NCBI GenBank assembly: GCA_002317115.1
Contig: DCIP01000084.1
Coordinates: 1 to 20,022 of the forward strand
Length of the DNA stretch: 20,022 nt
Direction: 5' to 3'
Source of the DNA: Candidatus Scybalocola fimicaballi
Lineage (GTDB): Bacteria; Bacteroidota; Bacteroidia; Bacteroidales; Paludibacteraceae
The translations under genes were made by a program, and so were the position numbers. Shown here piece by piece: positions 1-7,403 of the stretch. Under the pieces are notes generated by a model, which saw nothing but the letters and a program-made list of their open reading frames with translations, had not been told where the DNA came from and did not search any database. The first letter of the stretch is position 1. The number at the start of each line of letters is the position of its first letter.

Positions 1-261
1 TATAAAAGTATTTCTTCAAAAAGTGTTAGTCATAATGACTATTTAAGATTTAAGAATGAAAAATTTCAAAAATGTTACAAAGAGAATATCAGATTATTTT
101 ACAAATCTGGCTATTACGGAATGTATATTAAAGGTGGTTACGAATTGACAACTGATCCTATATCTAACCCAAATCAAGCTGATGAATTTGGAGAAGTGCA
201 TGAAGAAATTGAAGAGGAAGAAGAAGTGATCATTACGAATGAATATGAGATTTTACCTTGA
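1..261 (+). CDS. C-terminal fragment of a membrane-protein paralogue (5' end outside window)
   Basis: Frame 1 is open from the window edge to TGA at 259-261 and gives 86 residues. The piece ends in a very acidic tail (EEIEEEEEVI). Its stretch around SVSHNDYLRF, followed by a KSGYYGMYIKGGYELT segment, lines up with the C-terminal region of the next gene (SISYDEYL, then KVGYFGMVYHSSYQIT). This is therefore probably the end of a tandem paralogue of the 393-1955 gene. The family is not one I recognise, and the N-terminal part (membrane segments, TerB-like region) would lie outside the window. No clear terminator follows; 131 nt separate it from the next start. The reading frame is certain in that it is open and homologous to the neighbour. 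The function is unknown. Confidence 0.75.
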   Translation, partial: YKSISSKSVSHNDYLRFKNEKFQKCYKENIRLFYKSGYYGMYIKGGYELTTDPISNPNQADEFGEVHEEIEEEEEVIITNEYEILP

Positions 262-334
262 CGGCGTTACCCTATAAAAGAATTCTGTGATAATTGATTT
301 TTCGAGTATGATAAGAGAATATAATATTATTTAG

Positions 335-342
335 TAATTTTG
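335..342 (+). promoter_or_regulatory. Putative Bacteroides-type -7 promoter element
   Basis: TAATTTTG matches the Bacteroidota -7 consensus TAnnTTTG and lies about 50 nt before the start of the 393 gene. I see no good TTTG box at the expected -33 distance, so the assignment rests on the -7 element alone. It would let the 393 gene be transcribed separately from its upstream paralogue. Confidence 0.4.
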
Positions 343-392
343 CATTATTGTTGCGAAGACTAGTATATATTCGTCTTTTGGATTAAATAATT

Positions 393-1955
393 ATGTTAAA
401 AATGGAAAGCTTTTACATACTTTATTTCGTTTTATTTGCCATTGCGATTGGCATTTCGATTTATTTGATAAACTACGTCAGAAAGGAGTATAGTTTATAC
501 AAACTCTTTTCTGGAAACAAAGTAAAGATGCGTGCTTTGTTGGCAAAAGACGCAAAACGTTTCCACATGAGTATTGTCTATCTGATGACATATCTGACTC
601 GTTCCAATGGAATCCATAAGGTCCAGAAAGATAAATTGCGTTTGATTATCCGCTATATTGTTGAGGTTATGCCTCTTGAATATCAGTTGGATGCTGTCAA
701 GGTGCTAAAATATCTGACTGATAGAGAAAAGAAAAGTGGAAAAAACACATATGATGAATCTATTGTCGACGTTGATGCGTTCAAAGAAGGTAAATATAAG
801 ACTTGCATTAAAGACGGAGACTCTTCATACCATTATTCACATGACATCCATGGAGAAAGAATCGCAGAGGAGTTGTCCTATTATTTGTCTGAAGACGATC
901 GTTTGTATGTAATGTTCCTTCTATACCGTCTTGCAATTCTTGATGGTATCATCACAACAGATGGTTCTGATTCAGAATTGAATATGTTGAACAATCTATG
1001 TGTAGACGGCTTAAAGATAGACCCAAAAGATCTTGATGGATTGATAGAATCGTTCGAGAACGGAACTGACCAAAGTTGGTATGACCAACATTTCGTCAAC
1101 AAGAATGGCCAATATCCGTCGTCGAACCTTTTGGCTAATATATTCCGTGTCGATTTGGACGAGTTGGCAAATTTGAAACACAGAATCATCCATACCTCGT
1201 TCTTGGAGCCGATTCAAATCACAATATATGTGACTCTTGCCATTGTAGGTATTTTGTACATTATATTTAATATCTTCAATTCTGATGTGATGACTAGAAT
1301 CTATCCTGCTGGCTTCTTCTATGTTGGCATGGGATTGGTGGCCGTAATGACATTTGCCAATATCTTTGTTAAGCCATTGGACTCAGCAAAACTCTTTTTG
1401 TTGAGAACTGGTATTGAAGACAGTTTGCAACGTACTGGTTTGATCTTGACTTCAGTTCTTTCTGGATTATCAATAATTCTTCTCTTTTTGATAGTTCCAA
1501 ATTTTTTGTTGGTTTTGGGAAATGAAAAATTCGGAAAAGAAGAGGACGTTTATCATGTGACCGTACCTGTGAATAGTACTTATTCTACACGTCACAAGAA
1601 TAGCACTTCTTATCATGTTCAGTTTCCTGAGGTTAATTTTTCCGACAAAGGAATCCAAGACGGTACTGAGAATGAAGATGGAATTTCCTCAATTAATTCA
1701 TTTTGTTTGAACACTTTGCCATCGTTGTCAGGCATGAACTTGTTGGGAGTAACAAATTTTCCTTCGATGACTACCAGATCTATTAGTTATGATGAATATT
1801 TGAATGCCAACGGAAAGTATATCAGATTGAATTTCAAAGTTGGCTATTTTGGTATGGTTTATCACAGTTCTTATCAAATCACTGATTTTAACGATGAAGA
1901 TGACGTGATTGAGGATCAAGGATCTGTAATTGCCGCAGAAGACCCTGATTTTTGA
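393..1955 (+). CDS. Multi-pass membrane protein with TerB-like helical region
   Basis: A 520-residue protein of unknown function. It has one membrane segment at about residues 7-29, a long soluble helical part (about 40-235), three more hydrophobic segments (about 271-294, 306-325, 348-373), and a soluble C-terminal domain of about 145 residues. Within the helical part, SEDDRLYVMFLLYRLAILDG followed by an acidic/helical stretch (about residues 166-225) resembles the TerB fold, in which an acidic 'A-x-A-D-G' region follows a hydrophobic helix; an earlier block around SIVYLMTYLTRSNG looks similar. I call this TerB-like by pattern only. The C-terminal domain is shared with the truncated gene upstream. 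Start: ATG at 393; an in-frame ATG at 402 is an equally plausible start. The DUF2207-type gene begins 41 nt after the stop, so the two are probably co-transcribed. The gene is AT-rich, with no obvious damage. Confidence 0.7.
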   Translation: MLKMESFYILYFVLFAIAIGISIYLINYVRKEYSLYKLFSGNKVKMRALLAKDAKRFHMSIVYLMTYLTRSNGIHKVQKDKLRLIIRYIVEVMPLEYQLDAVKVLKYLTDREKKSGKNTYDESIVDVDAFKEGKYKTCIKDGDSSYHYSHDIHGERIAEELSYYLSEDDRLYVMFLLYRLAILDGIITTDGSDSELNMLNNLCVDGLKIDPKDLDGLIESFENGTDQSWYDQHFVNKNGQYPSSNLLANIFRVDLDELANLKHRIIHTSFLEPIQITIYVTLAIVGILYIIFNIFNSDVMTRIYPAGFFYVGMGLVAVMTFANIFVKPLDSAKLFLLRTGIEDSLQRTGLILTSVLSGLSIILLFLIVPNFLLVLGNEKFGKEEDVYHVTVPVNSTYSTRHKNSTSYHVQFPEVNFSDKGIQDGTENEDGISSINSFCLNTLPSLSGMNLLGVTNFPSMTTRSISYDEYLNANGKYIRLNFKVGYFGMVYHSSYQITDFNDEDDVIEDQGSVIAAEDPDF

Positions 1956-1996
1956 TAATTCAATAAAAAAAGGATTAAACTACAAATATTAAGATA

Positions 1997-3982
1997 ATGC
2001 GAAGATTAAGTACTATAATTGGGATGTTGCTGGCATTATCGCCGTCAGCGTTAATGGCATCCGAAATCGATACGATTGATATCCGTGTCGTTCTGGATCG
2101 TTCTGGTGACGCTTACGTCCAGGAACGTTGGAAGGTCGACGTGGATGATAGCAATACAGAATGGTATCTGTCGATGAAGAATTTCGGGAACATGGTGATT
2201 TCTGATTTCAAGGTTTACGACAATGATCAGAATTACTATCTTTCCGACGATTCTCCGTGGAATGTAGATCGATCGAGATTTGAAAAGGCAGGAAAATGTG
2301 GTGTGAAAAGCCTTTACGACAATGATTGCGAACTTTGTTGGGGAGTCGGTTCTTCGGGACCTCATTGTTGGACAGCCGAATATAAGATCAATGGATTAGT
2401 GAAAATGTACGACGACGGATGTGGCTTCAACCACTGTTTCGTCAATCATGATCTTTCCTCTGGTCCGAAGTTCACTCGTACCACCATTACAATGGCTGAC
2501 TCTACCCCACTCTCTCCAGACAACGCACGAATCTGGGCATTCCAGTATCATGGCACATGCAAATTCGTAGATGGTAAGGTTGTGGCTGAGAGTTTAGAGC
2601 AGTTGAGCACTGACAATTCAATGATTGTGATGTGCTTGTTTCCTAAAGAGGCGTTCAACTCAACCAATGTTGTCAACGACACTATAGGCACAATGAAATG
2701 GACTGCCCTTGAAGGAAGCGATTATCTTGATAATTACACAGAAGAGGATTATGCCCAAGGCAAAAACGTGATCTGTGATGAGACTGCATGGTGGGAAGAA
2801 ATACTTTTTATTATTTTAGTCATTGTAGTCGGGGGATTTCTTTATATGATAGGATACGGTTTGTTCTATCTCTTTGCGTCATTGGTTTTATTTTATGGAG
2901 CCGGTTTGCTTTGGAATGTGATAAGCCTTCGTCCGTTGAGAATTTACTGGCGTCGAAAGAAACTTATGCAGGGTGCAGTAAGCAATTATTTTAGAGCTAT
3001 CCCCATTAATGGCGACTTGAACAGAGCCTTCCATATCATTGACCATACAAATTACAAGATTCTTGATAAGGACAAGGATGATCTAATCGCAGCATACCTC
3101 GTGAGACTAATGTGTTATAAGGCAATCTCTATTGTCTCTACTATCGAGAAAGGAAAGATGGTATACCGTATGAAGATTGCGAAGGATTGGAATATCAAAT
3201 CAGTCCAAAGCAATAATAAGGCCGACAATAATTGTATGAGTCTGCTGTATAAGATTCTTAAGAATGCAGCGGGAGAAAACCTTATTCTTGAGAAAGGAGA
3301 ATTGAAAACATACTTGAATAAGAATAAGGATGAAGCAAAAGAGTTGGAAAAGGCAACTAAAAAAGATAATAATAATGATATCGAACCACAAGAATATCAG
3401 GAAGTTGTCGGTTTGAAGAATTATCTTGAAGACTTCTTGAGTTTGGGCGATACAGGAGTTAACCAGGTTAAACCGTTGAGTGAGACTGAGCAAGAACCTG
3501 ATTCAAGCCTACTTTTGGAAAAAGGAGAAAACAAAGAAAATTTGGATCGTAGCGACGTCGGAATCCAAAATTCAGAGACAAAAAGTTCAACTGAGACAGG
3601 AATTGTAGCGTCGGAAAATTATCAGAAAGATTATTCAAATGATGCTCGTGACGCAAAAGAGAAGAGAATGTTAGACGAGTACGAGATGAAGATGTGGGAT
3701 GAGTATCTTGTTTACGCCACATTGTTTGGAATGGCAGATAAGGTAATCAAAGATTTGAACAAGTACTGTCCAGATTATTTCCGCGTCTCAATGATTGGAA
3801 AACAGCTAATTGACCAGAGTGGACATGTTGTGACGGATTTCAACTCATTCACCGGAATTTCCAACGTGAGCCATAGATTGTCATCTTCATCATCTTCATC
3901 AAGTTCAGGAGGAGGAGGATTCTCCTCACATGGCGGAGGCGGTGGACACTCTGGAGGCGGAGGCGGCGGAGGTGGCCGCTAA
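1997..3982 (+). CDS. DUF2207-type membrane protein with Ser/Gly-rich tail
   Basis: A 661-residue protein. It has a signal peptide (about residues 1-21), then an extracytoplasmic beta-rich domain that opens with the DUF2207-like pattern of a strand, 'DRSGDAYVQERWKVD' and further strands. It is unusually Cys-rich around residues 98-145. A strongly hydrophobic stretch (about 264-310) provides one or two membrane segments and is followed by a basic segment (YWRRKK). The remaining half is soluble; a charged low-complexity linker (about 430-560) precedes a short helical domain. The protein ends in nine serines and a Gly-rich run. Gly-rich ends after the last soluble domain are typical of DUF2207 proteins. 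The biochemical role of the family is not established. It is probably in an operon with the TerB-like membrane gene just upstream, which suggests a joint envelope function (inference). A terminator follows. Confidence 0.75.
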   Translation: MRRLSTIIGMLLALSPSALMASEIDTIDIRVVLDRSGDAYVQERWKVDVDDSNTEWYLSMKNFGNMVISDFKVYDNDQNYYLSDDSPWNVDRSRFEKAGKCGVKSLYDNDCELCWGVGSSGPHCWTAEYKINGLVKMYDDGCGFNHCFVNHDLSSGPKFTRTTITMADSTPLSPDNARIWAFQYHGTCKFVDGKVVAESLEQLSTDNSMIVMCLFPKEAFNSTNVVNDTIGTMKWTALEGSDYLDNYTEEDYAQGKNVICDETAWWEEILFIILVIVVGGFLYMIGYGLFYLFASLVLFYGAGLLWNVISLRPLRIYWRRKKLMQGAVSNYFRAIPINGDLNRAFHIIDHTNYKILDKDKDDLIAAYLVRLMCYKAISIVSTIEKGKMVYRMKIAKDWNIKSVQSNNKADNNCMSLLYKILKNAAGENLILEKGELKTYLNKNKDEAKELEKATKKDNNNDIEPQEYQEVVGLKNYLEDFLSLGDTGVNQVKPLSETEQEPDSSLLLEKGENKENLDRSDVGIQNSETKSSTETGIVASENYQKDYSNDARDAKEKRMLDEYEMKMWDEYLVYATLFGMADKVIKDLNKYCPDYFRVSMIGKQLIDQSGHVVTDFNSFTGISNVSHRLSSSSSSSSSGGGGFSSHGGGGGHSGGGGGGGGR

Positions 3983-4015
3983 TTTAGATTAAAGTTGAGA
4001 TCTTTTAGTGAGTAT

Positions 4016-4059
4016 GGACTACCCCATTTGGTTTGATGGGGTTGGTCCTTTTATTTTTT
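4016..4059 (+). terminator. Rho-independent terminator
   Basis: The arms GGACTACCCCAT and ATGGGGTTGGTCC (4016-4048) form a hairpin with a small bulge and a loop of about 8 nt. It is followed by a T-rich tract, TTTTATTTTTT. It lies 34 nt after the DUF2207-type gene and would close that operon. Confidence 0.8.
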
Positions 4060-4091
4060 AGAACATATTAGTTTTATTTTCTTTCGATTAT

Positions 4092-4124
4092 TTTGCGTAG
4101 TTTGAAGATGTTTTTTTAGATTTG
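4092..4124 (+). promoter_or_regulatory. Putative Bacteroides-type promoter for the lipoprotein pair
   Basis: TTTG at 4092-4095 (-33 box) and TAGATTTG at 4117-4124 (-7 box, consensus TAnnTTTG) are 21 nt apart, within the usual spacing. Transcription would start near 4130, giving a leader of about 50 nt before the ATG at 4181. Confidence 0.6.
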
Positions 4125-4180
4125 CAAACGAAAGGTAAATACATCGAGTATTTTATTAGTTAGTTTTTAATTTATATATT

Positions 4181-4709
4181 ATGCGAAAAAGATTTTTGTT
4201 ATGCGGCTTGATGGCTATCGCCGCAGTCAATTTCATCTCTTGCGATGACGAGGATGAAAAACAACGACAGCAAAGTCGAGAACAAAACAAACAACAATTC
4301 CAACGGAGGTACAACAACACCAAAACTTTCTGGAGAGTTTGTAAGTTCAAGTGATTGTCTAGGTTCACCTTGGGACCATGAAACAACAAGAGCAGGTATG
4401 TATGGATCATCTATCTCATACAAGTTTGATGAGTCAAAAGGCGAGTTGGATTTGACCTTTAAGCGTTCAGTTCTTGAATGTGCATCAATCCCTATGGTTG
4501 ACTTTGAATTCTCTGGAGACACAATTATCTATATGCCATATAATGCAGATACAAGCGGAGTTCATGCAGACTGTATGTGTGTCTATGACATTGCTGCAAA
4601 AGTGAAGGGCGTACAATCAAAGGTTTATTATATTCGTCCGAAGACAATGTTTGAAGAGGATCAACTTCAAGTGTTGGAACTATCACAAAAGAGTGAAGGC
4701 GAACTTTAA
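4181..4709 (+). pseudogene. Frameshifted small lipoprotein gene, first of a tandem pair
   Basis: ATG 4181 opens a lipoprotein signal peptide (MRKRFLLCGLMAIAAVNFISC, lipobox ending at Cys21). The frame then runs into A5 at 4257-4261 and ends early at a TGA near 4352. The rest of the protein continues in the +1 frame to TAA at 4707-4709. The intact paralogue downstream has A4 at the equivalent place (4831-4834), and the 42 nt that follow are identical in both copies. The first gene therefore carries a one-base insertion. Removing it gives a 175-residue lipoprotein colinear with its neighbour, sharing the DCLGSP motif, a second conserved Cys and the ending VLELSQKSEG. An ATG at 4245 could start the downstream part without a signal peptide, but I think that start is an artefact. 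It could be a genuine pseudogene, a phase-variable gene or an assembly error. The family is not recognised. Confidence 0.8.
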
Positions 4710-4754
4710 TACCTGACAGATTAATGTTTATTGTTTTATAATATTTGAAGAACT

Positions 4755-5327
4755 ATGAAAAAGACATTATTATATATCAGCTTGTTAGTTGTTTCTGCAT
4801 TCAATTTCATCTCATGCGAAGACGAGGATGAAAACAACGACAGCAAAGTCGAGAACAAAACAAACAACAATTCCAATGGAAGTACAACATCTAAGCTTTC
4901 TGGAAAATTTGTAAGTGCAAGTGATTGTTTGGGATCACCAGTTGCAGAAGAGACTCGTGCAGCTGTTGATGAGAATAACTATAAGCTTCCTGAACTAGTC
5001 TACAAGTATGACAAGTCGAAGCAAGAGATTGAGATCAACATCGAGAATGCGACACTTATATGTGGATCTCTTCCTAAGATGGATATGACATTCAAAGGTG
5101 ACACTATCATTGTCAATGTATTCGACAGCAGCGACAGAAGCTCATGGCAAAAATGTCAATGTACTTACAACGTTAAATCGATTGTAAACGGAGCAGAGTC
5201 TAAAGTCTATTATGTTCGTCCAGAAGTAGCAACAAACGAGGAAGATGTCAAGATTCTTGAGCTTTCGCAGAAAGAAGAAGGTAGATTTGCATTCTCATCT
5301 CCTTACGTTTTTAATTCTTACAAATAA
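4755..5327 (+). CDS. Small secreted lipoprotein, intact copy of tandem pair
   Basis: A 190-residue predicted lipoprotein. The signal peptide is MKKTLLYISLLVVSAFNFIS with lipobox Cys21, followed by an acidic stretch (EDEDENNDS). This resembles the lipoprotein export signal reported for surface lipoproteins in Bacteroidota, where acidic residues follow the Cys. An Asn/Ser/Thr-rich linker leads to a domain of about 140 residues, probably beta-rich, with conserved Cys in DCLGSP, LICGSLP and KCQCTY. All are shared with the frameshifted neighbour, so disulfides are possible. Unlike that neighbour it has an extra C-terminal tail after the shared LELSQK motif. The gap to the upstream copy is 45 nt, so they probably share one transcript, and a strong terminator follows. 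I do not recognise the family; an outer-membrane or surface location is inferred from the signal. Confidence 0.75.
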   Translation: MKKTLLYISLLVVSAFNFISCEDEDENNDSKVENKTNNNSNGSTTSKLSGKFVSASDCLGSPVAEETRAAVDENNYKLPELVYKYDKSKQEIEINIENATLICGSLPKMDMTFKGDTIIVNVFDSSDRSSWQKCQCTYNVKSIVNGAESKVYYVRPEVATNEEDVKILELSQKEEGRFAFSSPYVFNSYK

Positions 5328-5353
5328 TCATCAAACGATAGATTATAGATATG

Positions 5354-5382
5354 CCGGATTACGAAAGTAGTCCGGTTTTTTT
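5354..5382 (+). terminator. Rho-independent terminator
   Basis: CCGGATTAC and GTAGTCCGG form a 9-bp stem (one G-U pair) with a GAAA tetraloop, followed by seven T. It closes the lipoprotein operon. Confidence 0.9.
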
Positions 5383-5403
5383 ATTAATTATTTAGATTGG
5401 AAA

Positions 5404-5435
5404 ATTGAGATTGTGAAATAGAAAGATTATATTTG
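5404..5435 (+). promoter_or_regulatory. Putative Bacteroides-type promoter for the DUF2851 gene
   Basis: ATTG (5404-5407) as the -33 box and TATATTTG (5428-5435) as the -7 box are separated by 20 nt. They lie about 30 nt before the ATG at 5466 and just after the preceding terminator. Confidence 0.6.
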
Positions 5436-5465
5436 CAAAAAAATTAATTGAATGTAGTTTAGACA

Positions 5466-6725
5466 ATGAAGGAAGAAGTATTACAGTACATTTGGAAGCA
5501 CCACCTGTATAAGGAGCCGCTCGTCACTACTGATGGCGAATCTGTAGAAGTGATAAATCCCGGAATGCATAATCAGTCGGCTGGACCTGATTTTTTCAAT
5601 GCCACAGTCAAGATAAATCGTTTGACATGGGTTGGAAATGTGGAACTGCATGTCAGGTCGTCGGATTGGAAAAAGCACAACCATGACGTGGATGGCAGAT
5701 ACGACAATGTGATTCTTCATGTGGTTGGCGACGCTGATGAGGATATATTGCGTAAGAATGGAGAACGTATTCCGACGGTGATGCTTAGAATATCAGACAA
5801 AGCGGCTAAAGTGGCTCAAGAGATTGCGTCGTCGCCATCAGATATCAAATGCTCACATTTTTGGAAACCGGAGTTTGTATCAGATATTCGTTTGAAATTT
5901 AGCAGTTTACTTTTTGAACGAATGGAACGACGAGCTGAAATCCTTCTTCAGAATATCAATAATTTAAAGACGACGTGGGATGAGATGCTCTACATTCTCA
6001 TCTGTCGCACAATGGGAGGAAATGTCAATCAGCAACCGTTTGAAACCCTTGCCCAACGAGTACCTCTTGACATCATCGGCAAGAAAGCAGATGAGGAATA
6101 TAAGATAGAAGCCCTACTCTATGGCGCGGCTGGTATGCTCGACGACGGTGATGACGATTACGTCGACAGACTACGATTGTTTTATAAATCCGCGTCGGCT
6201 TCATTTGATATCAAGAGGATGAACGGCACAGAGTGGAAATACAGCAAGATGAGACCACCGTCATTCCCAACCATAAGGATTTCTCAGATTTCCCAGTTGT
6301 TGTTTCGTCGGCTTAGAATGTTCACGCATATCATAGACTCTTGCGATATTGAGGAGATCAAGAAGATGTTTGAGATAGAAGTCTCAGACTATTGGCTCAC
6401 ACATTATAAGTTTGGCAAAGAGAGTAAAGCCAGGAAGAAAGAGATCGGTGTTGAGATGCAGAATGCGTTGATAATCAATGCTGTTGCACCTGCCGTATTT
6501 GCGTATGGAGTGCAAAACAATGATGAGAGCAAAAAAGAATGGGCGATTGAGATATTGGAGACGGTGCCGACGGAGATCAATAACATTACGAAATCTTGGG
6601 CTGAATTAGGAATAGAGGCCAAAGATGCGTCGGAGAGCCAGGCATTGATTGAGTTACGAAAAAACTATTGCGACAAGAGCAATTGCCTGAGATGTCCGAT
6701 TTGCAGGAAAATCATGAAATATTGA
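5466..6725 (+). CDS. DUF2851 family protein
   Basis: A 419-residue soluble protein that matches DUF2851, a family found mostly in Bacteroidota. Hallmarks are the start with LQYIWKHHLY, the SVEVINPGMHN and GPDFFNA motifs (about residues 27-46), and WVGNVELHVRSSDW followed by H-x-H-D (about 55-75). The protein ends with a Cys cluster of form C-x4-C-x2-C-x2-C (YCDKSNCLRCPIC), which could bind a metal. Length is normal for the family. No signal peptide or membrane segment is seen, so it is probably cytoplasmic. The family's function is not established. It has its own promoter upstream, and the stop is followed within about 12 nt by the first long direct repeat (R1). Confidence 0.9.
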   Translation: MKEEVLQYIWKHHLYKEPLVTTDGESVEVINPGMHNQSAGPDFFNATVKINRLTWVGNVELHVRSSDWKKHNHDVDGRYDNVILHVVGDADEDILRKNGERIPTVMLRISDKAAKVAQEIASSPSDIKCSHFWKPEFVSDIRLKFSSLLFERMERRAEILLQNINNLKTTWDEMLYILICRTMGGNVNQQPFETLAQRVPLDIIGKKADEEYKIEALLYGAAGMLDDGDDDYVDRLRLFYKSASASFDIKRMNGTEWKYSKMRPPSFPTIRISQISQLLFRRLRMFTHIIDSCDIEEIKKMFEIEVSDYWLTHYKFGKESKARKKEIGVEMQNALIINAVAPAVFAYGVQNNDESKKEWAIEILETVPTEINNITKSWAELGIEAKDASESQALIELRKNYCDKSNCLRCPICRKIMKY

Positions 6726-6737
6726 TGGATTAATATG

Positions 6738-6933
6738 AACAGAAAACCGCCATTAAAATAATAAAGTGGCGGGAAAACAGCCATCAAGATGTCTTAAAAC
6801 GCTTAACGCGGAAAATAAAAACGAAAGAAAACAAGAGAGTAAGTTTTTAAATGTTAGAGTTTACCCTGTTAAGGGTTTTCTGAAGCAAACGAGTTTGTGA
6901 GTTTTTCTAATTTAGACGTTGTTTATTATTTTA
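6738..6933 (+). repeat. Long direct repeat R1 (about 196 bp, structured), left of GxxExxY gene
   Basis: This is an imperfect direct copy of 7404-7609. Its first part is nearly identical to R2: a 33-nt identical block, then 19 nt identical after one change. Visible hairpins are 6747-6754 with 6765-6772 (CCGCCATT/AGTGGCGG, 10-nt AT loop), CGC-TTAAC-GCG at 6800-6810, ACCCT-GTTA-AGGGT at 6863-6876, and GCAAA-CGAG-TTTGT at 6885-6898. The middle (about 6811-6850) is poorly conserved. Near its end R1 has only the right arm (GACGTT, 6915-6920) of a hairpin that is complete in R2, as if about 11-14 nt were lost. The repeat runs almost into the ATG of the next gene, so it may also be that gene's 5' leader. 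It could be a mobile-element end or a structured RNA. Confidence 0.85.
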
Positions 6934-6947
6934 ACTAATAATTGGTT

Positions 6948-7397
6948 ATGTATATTGCAAAAGAAGAATTAAATAATTGTTTAAGACAAAGTTTAGTCGA
7001 TTTTTGTTATGATGTAATTGGATGCATGCATAATACTTATAAAGAGTTGTCTCCTGGTTTGCCAGAACCGATTTTCCAAGAGTCATTATTAATTGCTCTT
7101 AAAGAAGCTGGTTATAAAGATGCGGTACGAGAATATCATCATTTCCCAAAATTTAGAGGAGTTAAACTTTCAAGTCATATTCAACTGGATATTATGGTTC
7201 CAAAACAAGGACGTAATATCGCTATAGAGTGTAAATCTATAACGAAACTAAGTGATAAAGAACGAATTCAATTGTTTGGATATCTTCGGGCAACGGAGTT
7301 TCCTGTGGGAATTTTAGTGAATTTTGGTTCATTCCCAAAAGCTGAGATTGAAAGATATTATTATGATCGCAATAACAATACAATTAAGGCTTTTTAG
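6948..7397 (+). CDS. GxxExxY family protein, PD-(D/E)XK nuclease-like
   Basis: A 149-residue protein matching the GxxExxY family (PDDEXK_3-like). Conserved blocks are VIGCMHNTYKELSPGLPE (the family's G-x-x-E-x-x-Y appears as G37-L-P-E40-P-I-F43, with Phe for Tyr), FRGVKLSSHIQLDIMV, NIAIECKS, and QLFGYLRATEFPVGILVNFG. The residues D81 and E94-x-K96 fit a PD-(D/E)XK active site, so nuclease activity is possible but unproven for the family. ATG 6948 is chosen; a TTG six nt upstream is in frame but less likely. It lies between two long direct repeats, starting about 15 nt after R1 and stopping 7 nt before R2. By eye it is more AT-rich and uses more TTA, AAA and AAT codons than pyrC or the glycosyltransferase, which fits acquisition by transfer. 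Confidence 0.9.
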   Translation: MYIAKEELNNCLRQSLVDFCYDVIGCMHNTYKELSPGLPEPIFQESLLIALKEAGYKDAVREYHHFPKFRGVKLSSHIQLDIMVPKQGRNIAIECKSITKLSDKERIQLFGYLRATEFPVGILVNFGSFPKAEIERYYYDRNNNTIKAF

Positions 7398-7403
7398 TAT
7401 ATA

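Noticed and set aside
881..1189. Antisense open frame within the TerB-like gene, and similar frames opposite other genes
   Set aside because: They lie wholly inside well-supported genes and have no recognisable protein features.
2788..2994. Second-frame ORF over the membrane segment of the DUF2207-type gene
   Set aside because: It is a shadow frame of the real gene, with composition explained by the hydrophobic codons in the true frame.
4257..4261. Programmed frameshift at the A5 run
   Set aside because: Five A is short for slippage, there is no obvious stimulatory structure, and the paralogue reads through without a shift.
4245..4709. Free-standing 154-residue gene starting at 4245
   Set aside because: It is the out-of-frame remainder of the broken lipoprotein gene; comparison with the paralogue shows it begins in the middle of the post-lipobox region.
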